This document shows, piece by piece, positions 1 through 6,391 of a DNA stretch of 45,960 nt; positions within the stretch are counted from its first letter, which is position 1; every line of letters starts with the position of its first letter. A model generated the notes under the pieces. That model searched no databases. It was not told where the DNA came from and worked only from the letters and a program-made list of their open reading frames with translations. A program made the translations under genes and the position numbers. Origin of the DNA: Ectothiorhodospiraceae bacterium WFHF3C12 (GTDB lineage Bacteria; Pseudomonadota; Gammaproteobacteria; Nitrococcales; Nitrococcaceae); assembly GCA_013519935.1 (NCBI GenBank), contig JACDUA010000034.1, positions 1-45,960 on the forward strand. Direction: 5' to 3'.

Positions 1-6
1 GCTAGC
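1..6. repeat. Target-site duplication, left copy
   Basis: GCTAGC lies directly outside the left end of the insertion sequence and is repeated directly outside the right end. IS481-family elements are known to prefer NCTAGN targets and duplicate them, which fits. Confidence 0.85.
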
Positions 7-31
7 TGTGACCTTCCAGTAGGTTGTTCAC
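7..31 (+). repeat. Left terminal inverted repeat of the IS
   Basis: The outer TGTG and the inner TAGGTTGTTCAC match the right end in inverted orientation. The central nine bases match at only three positions. Confidence 0.85.
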
Positions 32-99
32 TCGGGACCTACCCGGAAGACTGGAGGTGCGAACCAAACCATCCCTCCAGGAGGCCCGAGTGAACAACC
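22..99 (+). promoter_or_regulatory. Nested hairpin over the transposase start
   Basis: Bases 22-36 (GGTTGTTCACTCGGG) are the exact reverse complement of 85-99. Inside this 15-bp stem a second stem pairs 51-57 (CTGGAGG) with 74-80 (CCTCCAG). The Shine-Dalgarno sequence AGGAGG (79-84) begins in the inner stem and ends against the outer one. The GTG start (90-92) is inside the outer stem. A transcript entering from outside the element would fold this way and hide the start, whereas one initiated inside the loop would lack the left arm. Limiting transposase made by read-through in this manner is known for other IS families; for this element it is inferred. Confidence 0.7.
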
Positions 100-1040
100 A
101 TCAAAATGCCCGATTGACCGTCTATGGTCGAGAGCTGCTGGTCCGCCGTGTCGTCGAGCACGGTCTGCGCCCCAGCGAGGCCGCGCAGGCCGCCGGGGTC
201 AGTACGCGCACGGCCTACAAGTGGCTGCGCCGCTATCGCGAAGGGGGCCGAGCGGCGCTGGCGAACCGCAGCTCCCGGCCCTCATGCTGCCCCCACGCGA
301 TCAGCGCCGGCTGCCGTGAGCGCATTATCGCGCGCCGCCGCACGCGCCAGTGCTACCACCAGATCAGCCAGGCCCTGGGTGTTGGGCGGGCCACCGTGGC
401 GCGGGTGCTGCGCCGGGCCGGGCTGAACCGTCTCGCCGACCTGGAGCCCGCCCCCGCGCCGCGGCGCTACGAGCATCCTCATCCCGGGGCGCTGGTGCAT
501 CTCGACATCAAAAAGCTCGGGCGCTTTCAACGCCCCGGCCACCGCGCTACCGGGGACCGTCAAGCCGGCCATTCCGCGGGCGCCGGCTGGGAGTACGTGC
601 ACGTGAGCATCGACGATCACTCGCGCATCGCCACCGCCAGCATCCACGCCGACGAGCGCGCCGGCAGCGCCTGGCGCGCGCTGCTGCAGGCGGTGCGCTA
701 CTACCGCCGCCTCGGCGTGCGCGTCGAGCGGGTGCTCACCGACAACGGCGCCTGCTACCGCTCCCGGGGATTTTGGCGCCTGTGCCGGCGCCTTGGTATC
801 CGCCACAAACGCACCCGCCCCTATACGCCCCGCACCAACGGCAAAGCCGAGCGCTTTATCCAGACCGCGCTGCGCGAGTGGGCCTATGCCCGCGCCTACC
901 AACACTCCGAGCAGCGTGCTCGCCACCTGCCGTACTGGCTGCACCAGTACAACTGGCACCGGCCTCACGCTAGCCTCGGCAAACGTCCACCCGTCTCGCG
1001 CCTTCCAGGCGTGAACAACCTAGTGGGTTTACACAGCTAG
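90..1040 (+). CDS. IS481-family transposase
   Basis: DDE transposase of 316 residues that would cut and join the ends of its own element. An N-terminal helix-turn-helix region (about residues 10-60, with GVSTRTAYKWLRRYREGG) is followed by an rve/integrase core. The catalytic set is visible as D139 (HLDIKKLGR), D218 (VLTDNG) and E254 (GKAERF), with the 35-residue D-E spacing typical of the family. I chose the GTG at 90 because AGGAGG lies six bases upstream and the protein then begins like known IS481 transposases; the frame stays open upstream to base 24. The TAG stop lies inside the GCTAGC target duplication, so the target site supplies the end of the gene. There is no frameshift and the protein appears functional. 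Confidence 0.92.
   Translation: MNNHQNARLTVYGRELLVRRVVEHGLRPSEAAQAAGVSTRTAYKWLRRYREGGRAALANRSSRPSCCPHAISAGCRERIIARRRTRQCYHQISQALGVGRATVARVLRRAGLNRLADLEPAPAPRRYEHPHPGALVHLDIKKLGRFQRPGHRATGDRQAGHSAGAGWEYVHVSIDDHSRIATASIHADERAGSAWRALLQAVRYYRRLGVRVERVLTDNGACYRSRGFWRLCRRLGIRHKRTRPYTPRTNGKAERFIQTALREWAYARAYQHSEQRARHLPYWLHQYNWHRPHASLGKRPPVSRLPGVNNLVGLHS
1011..1035 (-). repeat. Right terminal inverted repeat of the IS
   Basis: The reverse complement starts TGTG and ends TAGGTTGTTCAC, as in the left end. It overlaps the last codons of the transposase. Confidence 0.85.
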
Positions 1041-1041
1041 C
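1036..1041. repeat. Target-site duplication, right copy
   Basis: GCTAGC is identical to the left flank. Its internal TAG is the transposase stop codon. Confidence 0.85.
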
Positions 1042-1162
1042 CGTCGGGCCACGCAAGCGTTACCAGGAGGGCAACGGCCGGTAGCCGGCCGTAATGCGCT
1101 GGCGTTCGGCCCGAGGCCCGCGGGTTTCCGGCGCGAAATATCCCGAAACCCCTGTGCCAGCT

Positions 1163-2446
1163 TCAGTCGATCAGCGCCTGATAGCTCAACACCCGCAGCT
1201 CGCGCCGGATGGCGTAGGTCGAGGAGGGCATGAGCTGGGTCATCAGGATGACGATCATCTCCTCCCCGGGGTCGATCCAGAATCCCGTGCTGGCCGCTCC
1301 GCCCCAGGCATACTCTCCCGGCGTGCCCATGATCTGTGCCTTGGCCGGGTCCAGCATCACCGAGAAGCCCAGGCCGAAACCGACGCCCTCGTAGGATGTT
1401 TCGCTGAAGCGCGGCTGGCCCATGTCGGCGAGGTCTCCCGGGAGGTGGTTTCGCGTCATGTAGGCAACGGTCTTGCGGCTGAGTAGACGCACGCCGTCCA
1501 GCTCGCCGCCGCCGAGCAGCATGCGGCAGAAGCGCAGGTAATCCCCCGCGGTGGAGGTCAGGCCGCCGCCGCCGGAGAACAGCCGCAGCTGGCCGCGGAA
1601 ACGGCTGTTCTGGGGGGCGTCCAGCAGCTTGAGGCCGCCTTCGGGCTCGCGGCGGATCTCGTTGGGATCGCGGGCGGCGTTGACGCCCGCCAGACCCTGG
1701 CCGCTGGGTGGGCCGTACATGGCGGCGAAGCGGTCGATCTTCTCCTCCGCCACGGTGAACGCGGTGTCGTGCATGCCCAGCGGGCCGAGGATCCGCTCCC
1801 GGAAGAACTCCGCCAGCGTCTGCCCGGAGAGTACCTCCACGAAATGCCCCAGCACGTCGGTGGCGACGCTGTAGTTCCACTCCGAGCCCGGCTGGCAGAG
1901 CAGCGGTATCTCGCCAAGGCGTTTCACCAGGTCGCCGGGGGTAGACGCCGGGTCGGCGAGGGCGAAGTCCACCTGGTACTCGCGATACATGGCGTCCACG
2001 GCCGCCGACATCATGAACCCGTAGGTCAGGCCGGCCGTGTGGGTGAGCAGCTGGCGGATGGTGATGGGCTCGTGGGTGGGCTCCAGGGTCGGCGCCGTGA
2101 CGTCCTTGCCCACCATCACCTTCATGTTGTCCAGCTCGGGAATGAACTTGGCGATCGGGTCGTCGAGCTGGAAGCGGCCCTCCTCGTAGAGCATCATCAC
2201 CGCGACGCTCGTGACCGGCTTGGTCATGGAGTAGATGCGGAAGATGGTGTCCTCGGTCATGGGCTTGCCGGCTTCGCGGTCCATGTGGCCCGCGGTGCCG
2301 AAGTAGGCCGTGCCGCCCTTGCGATGGACCAGCACGCTCAGACCGGCGAGCTTCTCCCGATCCACCTGGTGGCGCATCCAGTCGTCAATGCGCGAGAGCC
2401 GGTCCCCGGATAGCCCGACGGTTTCAGGTTGTACCCGATCAATCAC
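1163..2446 (-). CDS. Serine hydrolase of the beta-lactamase/EstB class
   Basis: Member of the class C beta-lactamase-related family, which includes esterases, D-aminopeptidases and penicillin-binding-like enzymes. The 427-residue protein shows the S-x-x-K motif as SMTK (S73, K76) and the second motif as Y192-S-V in WNYSVATDVLG. HTAGLTYGF (about 136-144) and GGGGLTSTAGDYLRF further on are typical of the family. No signal peptide is seen, which argues for a cytoplasmic esterase-like enzyme, not a secreted beta-lactamase. It lies 101 bp downstream of the aldo/keto reductase gene on the same strand, so the two may be co-transcribed. The substrate cannot be read from the sequence. Confidence 0.88.
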   Translation of the reverse strand: MIDRVQPETVGLSGDRLSRIDDWMRHQVDREKLAGLSVLVHRKGGTAYFGTAGHMDREAGKPMTEDTIFRIYSMTKPVTSVAVMMLYEEGRFQLDDPIAKFIPELDNMKVMVGKDVTAPTLEPTHEPITIRQLLTHTAGLTYGFMMSAAVDAMYREYQVDFALADPASTPGDLVKRLGEIPLLCQPGSEWNYSVATDVLGHFVEVLSGQTLAEFFRERILGPLGMHDTAFTVAEEKIDRFAAMYGPPSGQGLAGVNAARDPNEIRREPEGGLKLLDAPQNSRFRGQLRLFSGGGGLTSTAGDYLRFCRMLLGGGELDGVRLLSRKTVAYMTRNHLPGDLADMGQPRFSETSYEGVGFGLGFSVMLDPAKAQIMGTPGEYAWGGAASTGFWIDPGEEMIVILMTQLMPSSTYAIRRELRVLSYQALID

Positions 2447-2547
2447 GGAGTCTTCTCCTCAAGCGGTCGCCGGCGAACATCCTTCGCGCCGTCTCCCGTT
2501 GTGTTCGGCGCCGCCCGTCCCGCGGCGCGATTCGTCTCGTCGGAGTC

Positions 2548-3531
2548 TCAGGTATGTCCGACAACGGCGTGGGGCGTGTACGGGGCCTCCAGCTGTTGCC
2601 TCTCCTCGACGCTGAGCTCGATCTCCAGAGCACCCACCGCGTCCTCCAGATGGGTCATCCGGCTGGCGCCGACGATGGGCGCGGTGACGACCGGGTTGCT
2701 CAGAACCCAGGCCAACGCCACCTGGGCCGGCTTGACGCCCCGCGCCTCGGCCACGGACTGTACCGCGCGGATGACCGGATAGTCCTGTTCCTCGCCCAGA
2801 TGCCAGCGCCGGGTATTGGTATCGGTCCGCGCCCGGGTGGTCAAGGCATCCTCGCCGGGCGGGTGATTGCCGGCGAGCACGCCGCGGGCCAGCGGGCTCC
2901 AGGGGATTACGCCGAGGCCCTGGTCGGCGCATAGCGGCAGCATTTCCCGTTCCTCCTCCCGGTAGACCAGGTTGTACATCGGCTGCATCGAGACGAAACG
3001 GGTCCAGCCATGACGCTCGGCGGTATGCTGTGCCTTGGCAAGCTGCCAGGCATACATGCTGGAGGCCCCGATATAGCGGGCTTTGCCGGCCTTCACGATA
3101 TCGTGAAGGGCCTCCATGGTCTCCTCGATGGGGGTCTCGTAGTCCCAGCGATGGATCTGGTAGAGATCCACGTAGTCGGTGCCCAGACGCCGCAGGGAAT
3201 CGTCGATGGCGTGCATCAGGTGCTTGCGGGAGAGGCCGCGTTCGTTGGGGGAGGGGCCCATGGGCATGTGGGCCTTGGTGGCGATGACCACTTCCTCGCG
3301 CCGTGCCAGGTCCCGCAGGGCCCGGCCGAGAACCTCTTCGGAGACGCCCTCGGAGTACATGTCCGCGGTGTCGAAGAAATTGATGCCGAGCTCCAGGGCG
3401 CGCTCGATGAACGGGCGGCTGGCGTGTTCGTCCAGGACCCATTCACGCCACTGCGGCGTGCCGTAGGTCATGGTGCCGAGGCACAGCCGCGACACTTTCA
3501 AGCCCGTGTTGCCGAGTCTGACTGTGCGCAT
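2548..3531 (-). CDS. Aldo/keto reductase
   Basis: NADPH-dependent aldo/keto reductase of 327 residues with the TIM-barrel signature. The catalytic tetrad is present as D54 (FFDTADMYS), Y59, K86 (VVIATKAHM) and H127 (LYQIHRWD). The N-terminus MRTVRLGNTGLKVSRLCLGTM is typical of the YajO/Tas-like group, which reduces aldehydes and ketones of varied origin. It is transcribed away from the EctC/ATP-grasp gene, with about 160 bp between them that must hold both promoters. The divergent layout suggests, but does not prove, a shared pathway. Confidence 0.92.
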   Translation of the reverse strand: MRTVRLGNTGLKVSRLCLGTMTYGTPQWREWVLDEHASRPFIERALELGINFFDTADMYSEGVSEEVLGRALRDLARREEVVIATKAHMPMGPSPNERGLSRKHLMHAIDDSLRRLGTDYVDLYQIHRWDYETPIEETMEALHDIVKAGKARYIGASSMYAWQLAKAQHTAERHGWTRFVSMQPMYNLVYREEEREMLPLCADQGLGVIPWSPLARGVLAGNHPPGEDALTTRARTDTNTRRWHLGEEQDYPVIRAVQSVAEARGVKPAQVALAWVLSNPVVTAPIVGASRMTHLEDAVGALEIELSVEERQQLEAPYTPHAVVGHT

Positions 3532-3690
3532 GGGGGGCTTCCGTCCTGTCTGTTACCGTGGCTTGACGAGCGTTCACTCTACTACCGGCGGCGGGCCGGT
3601 GCAGCGGCTTGACTCCGCTGTTGCGGCCCGTTCCGGCTCCGCGGGTGTCTACACTCAGGTATTGACGCCGTGAGACAGGGAGGCAAGGCC

Positions 3691-5367
3691 ATGATCGTCA
3701 GACGCCTGGACGAGGTGATGGGGACCGACCGCAACGTGCAGGGTGACGGCTGGAACAGTCGCCGCATGGTGGTCGCCGCGGACCGCGTGGACTTCTCCAT
3801 GCACGACACGCTCATGGAGGCCGGCACCGAGACCGACATCGCCTATCCCCACCACCTGGAGGGCGCCTACTGCATCGAAGGCGAGGGTGAGCTGGTGCAC
3901 CTGGCGACGGGCGAGAGCCATGCCATCGGCCCTGGAACGGTCTACATCCTCGACAAGCACGACCACGTCCGCCTCAGGGCCCGGACCGCCATGCGGCTGG
4001 TCTGCACGTTCACGCCCCCGCTGGCGGGCCCGGAAACCCTCGACGAAACGGGCGGCTACCCGCTCACCTACGGGTCGCGGCCGGCGCTGCGCAAGAAGAA
4101 CATCTTCGTGGTCGGGCTCAACGATTTCAATCTCGGCCGGCTGCAGTCCATCCGCAACGCGGAGAACTACGATTTCCTCCAGCTGCTGGACGCCGGGGAC
4201 GTGCTGGAACAGGAGCAGTACGACATCGACGGCATCCTGGAGAAGTCCCGCCGGCAGCTCAACGGTTTCCCGGGCCACGTGGACGGGCTGATCCACTACA
4301 TCGACTTCCCGGTCAGCACCACCGTGCCGATCCTGTGCCGGGAGTTCGGGCTGCCCGCCGCCTCGCTGGAGGCCGTGCTCAAGTGCGAGCACAAGTACTG
4401 GAGCCGCCTGGAGCAGCGCGCCTGCATCCCCGAGCACATACCGCCCTTCGCCGCCTTCGATCCCTTCGACGACGACGCGCTGGCGGGGCTGGGCATGGAT
4501 TTCCCGTTCTGGATCAAGCCCATCAAGTCGTTCTCCTCGTACCTGGGCTTTCACATTCGCAACGAGCGGGACTGGGCGCACGCCATTGGCGAGATCCGGG
4601 CCCACATCGGCCGGTTCGAGGGCTCTTTCGACCGGGTCATGGAGTTCGCCGACGTGCCGGGGGACGTGGCGAATATCGGCGGTGGCGCCTGTATCGCCGA
4701 GGGGTTGATCGGCGGGCGAATGTGTACGCAGGAGGGATTCGTGCACAAGGGCGAGGTCAAGGTCTATGGCACCGTGGACTCCCTGCGCGAGCCCAACGGT
4801 TCCTCCTTCGCCCGTTACCAGTACCCTTCCGGCCTGCCCGCCAGCGTACGCAAGCGCATGACCCGCATCATCGAGCGTTTCCTCAAGCACGTGGGCTACG
4901 ACAATGCGCCGTTCAACGCCGAGTTCTTCTGGGACGCCAACACCGACCACATCTGGCTGCTGGAGGTGAATCCGCGGATCTCGGAGTCCCATACCGATCT
5001 GTTCGAGAAGGTCGATGGCGCCTCCCACCACGAGATCGCCACGGATCTCTCCCTGGGGCAGCGGCCGCGGCTGCCCTACCGCGACGGGCAGTACGCCTAT
5101 GCCGCCAAGTGCTTCATTCGCGGCTACCGGGATGCCTACGTTACCCGGGTCCCGGACCCGGCCCACCTGGAACAGTTGCAGCGCGAGATGCCCGGAACCC
5201 TGGTGAAGATCATCCCGAGCCCGGGCATGCGTCTGTCGGAGCTCATGGATCAGGACAGCTACAGCTACACCCTGGCGCTGCTGTGGATCGGTGGCCCCTC
5301 GCCGGCGCAGATCCAGAAGCGCTTCGAGCGCGCGGTGGAACTGCTGGAGTTCGAGTTCGGGGATTAG
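3691..5367 (+). CDS. EctC-like (ectoine synthase) domain fused to an ATP-grasp ligase
   Basis: Two-domain protein of 558 residues. Residues 1-125 align without gaps to ectoine synthase, a small cupin that closes the ring of N-acetyl-diaminobutyrate. W21, R25, T40, Y52, H55, E57, Y85 and E115 match substrate- or metal-binding positions I recall for EctC. The third metal ligand (His93 in EctC) is V93 here with a histidine at 92, and His117 is leucine. From about residue 130 the protein is an ATP-grasp enzyme: a pre-ATP-grasp fold, a nucleotide lysine in FWIKPIKSFSSYLGF and a magnesium site in LLEVNPRIS. Such enzymes activate a carboxylate with ATP and join it to an amine. The ATG at 3691 has AGGGAGG upstream; the frame opens at a GTG at 3670. 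No ectA, ectB or ectD is present. I infer a ligase linked to a cupin cyclase or binding domain, with unknown product. Confidence 0.88.
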   Translation: MIVRRLDEVMGTDRNVQGDGWNSRRMVVAADRVDFSMHDTLMEAGTETDIAYPHHLEGAYCIEGEGELVHLATGESHAIGPGTVYILDKHDHVRLRARTAMRLVCTFTPPLAGPETLDETGGYPLTYGSRPALRKKNIFVVGLNDFNLGRLQSIRNAENYDFLQLLDAGDVLEQEQYDIDGILEKSRRQLNGFPGHVDGLIHYIDFPVSTTVPILCREFGLPAASLEAVLKCEHKYWSRLEQRACIPEHIPPFAAFDPFDDDALAGLGMDFPFWIKPIKSFSSYLGFHIRNERDWAHAIGEIRAHIGRFEGSFDRVMEFADVPGDVANIGGGACIAEGLIGGRMCTQEGFVHKGEVKVYGTVDSLREPNGSSFARYQYPSGLPASVRKRMTRIIERFLKHVGYDNAPFNAEFFWDANTDHIWLLEVNPRISESHTDLFEKVDGASHHEIATDLSLGQRPRLPYRDGQYAYAAKCFIRGYRDAYVTRVPDPAHLEQLQREMPGTLVKIIPSPGMRLSELMDQDSYSYTLALLWIGGPSPAQIQKRFERAVELLEFEFGD

Positions 5368-5452
5368 TCCCGGGCGCGGTCGATGGGGGCGGCTGCTGGA
5401 AGTCGCCTGTGCTGCGCGTTTGTCGGGCCCATACGGTTAGGGGTATGTGTGA

Positions 5453-5464
5453 ATGAACGTTCAT
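5453..5464. promoter_or_regulatory. Palindromic operator candidate upstream of the TetR gene
   Basis: ATGAACGTTCAT is a perfect 12-bp palindrome, about 90 bp before the likely start of the TetR-family gene and 85 bp after the EctC/ATP-grasp stop. TetR-family proteins bind such short palindromes and often repress their own gene. Binding is inferred. Confidence 0.5.
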
Positions 5465-5554
5465 GCTATCCTTCACCCAGGACCACGCAGTGCAGCAACC
5501 GGACCGGTCAGTTTCCCGGTGGTTGAGGCACGGACAGCCACGGGGGGCGTCACC

Positions 5555-6187
5555 ATGACGCAGGCAAGTGCCAAGCAGACCGCATCCGGCGGGCGTGAGC
5601 AGCTGGGCCGAGACGACTGGCTGGCCCTGGCCGAGGACATTATCGCCGAGCAGGGCTTCTCCGCGGTACGAGTCCTCCCCATGGCCAAGCGGCTCGGGGT
5701 GAGCCGCAGCAGCTTCTACTGGCATTTCCGCGATCGCGAGGACCTGGTCCACAGCTTCATCGAGCGCTGGCGCGCGCGCCAGCTCGACGCGCTCAGGAGC
5801 TACCTGCCCGAGGGCGGCGGTGTCGAGGAGCAGATCCGCCGCTCGCTGCGCAAGATGATCGGCAATGCCGACGTCACCATCCGCGATATCTCCGTCGGCA
5901 TGGCCGTGCGCGACCTGGCCCGTCACGATGCCTACGTGGCGCGGATGGTCGACGAGGTCGATGCCGCGCGCTTCTCCTTCAACGAAAACGCCCTGCGGCT
6001 GATGAGCCGGGACAGCGCCGGCGTCGAGGACATGGCCATGCTCCTTTACGCCGCCACGACCGGGGCCCGGGTGCTGTCAGTCTATGGCGGCGGCAGCAAG
6101 GAAGAGCGCGCTGACTGGCTCGAACGCCTCATCGGCGATCTCATGATCCAGTGGTACCGCCGCGGCGGCGGCGAGCTGCTGGCCTGA
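5555..6187 (+). CDS. TetR-family transcriptional regulator
   Basis: Ligand-responsive repressor of 210 residues. The N-terminal helix-turn-helix is clear (about residues 20-65): LAEDIIAEQGFSAVRVLPMA, then GVSRSSFYWHFRDREDLVHSF. The C-terminal half is the variable ligand-binding domain, with nothing that names the ligand. I chose the ATG at 5555, preceded by a G-rich ribosome site, over an in-frame ATG at 5453: the upstream 34 residues do not resemble TetR proteins and would place the start codon inside a palindrome that looks like an operator. The gene lies between the EctC/ATP-grasp gene and the Lnt-like gene, each flank having a dyad, so it could control either or both. Confidence 0.9.
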   Translation: MTQASAKQTASGGREQLGRDDWLALAEDIIAEQGFSAVRVLPMAKRLGVSRSSFYWHFRDREDLVHSFIERWRARQLDALRSYLPEGGGVEEQIRRSLRKMIGNADVTIRDISVGMAVRDLARHDAYVARMVDEVDAARFSFNENALRLMSRDSAGVEDMAMLLYAATTGARVLSVYGGGSKEERADWLERLIGDLMIQWYRRGGGELLA

Positions 6188-6246
6188 AGCACCTCCCCAG
6201 GGACTACAGACAAACCCGCTTTCACTGACCGGCTGGCTCACGGGCG

Positions 6247-6276
6247 TTGACAGCCGCGCCCTGACGGGCAAAATAC
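6247..6276 (+). promoter_or_regulatory. Possible sigma-70 promoter for the Lnt-like gene
   Basis: TTGACA (6247-6252) is followed after 17 bases by AAAATA, a weak -10. It is the best promoter-like match between the TetR gene and the Lnt-like gene. Confidence 0.3.
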
Positions 6277-6330
6277 ATCCGAGCACTGTACACATCTGTC
6301 CATTGAAGCGCGGCCGTCCGGAAAGACGCT

Positions 6331-6347
6331 GACAGTAGTCGACTGTC
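6331..6347. promoter_or_regulatory. Dyad GACAGT-N5-ACTGTC, operator candidate
   Basis: A perfect 6-bp inverted repeat with a 5-base spacer lies 45 bp before the Lnt-like start and downstream of the possible promoter, where a bound repressor would block transcription. The adjacent TetR protein is a candidate binder, but the half-sites differ from the palindrome upstream of its own gene. Confidence 0.4.
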
Positions 6348-6391
6348 CCGATCAGACGTCTGTGAGCGGATGCCCGCTGCGGGAGGAGGGA

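Larger units (their letters stand above)
7..1035 (+). mobile_element. Complete IS481-family insertion sequence
   Basis: This is a 1029-bp element with 25-bp imperfect terminal inverted repeats (19 of 25 positions match), both beginning TGTG, flanked by a GCTAGC duplication. It holds one transposase gene of the DDE (rve) type that fills nearly the whole element. The intact gene, intact ends and identical flanks suggest a fairly recent insertion. It carries no passenger genes. The left chromosomal flank is outside the window, so I cannot tell what, if anything, was interrupted. The right flank leads into the 3' end of a serine hydrolase gene about 120 bp away. Confidence 0.92.

Noticed and set aside
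1163-2446. True class C beta-lactamase (antibiotic resistance)
   Set aside because: No signal peptide is seen, the second motif is Y-S-V where AmpC has Y-A-N, and the overall wording fits esterase-like serine hydrolases.
3564-3576. TGACGAGCGTTCA as a second TetR operator between the reductase and EctC/ATP-grasp genes
   Set aside because: Only the GTTCA half matches the palindrome at 5453, so it is too weak to list as a site.
3655-5166. Long open frame (503 codons) antisense to the EctC/ATP-grasp gene
   Set aside because: It mirrors the codon structure of the real gene in high-GC DNA, has low-complexity content and matches no family.
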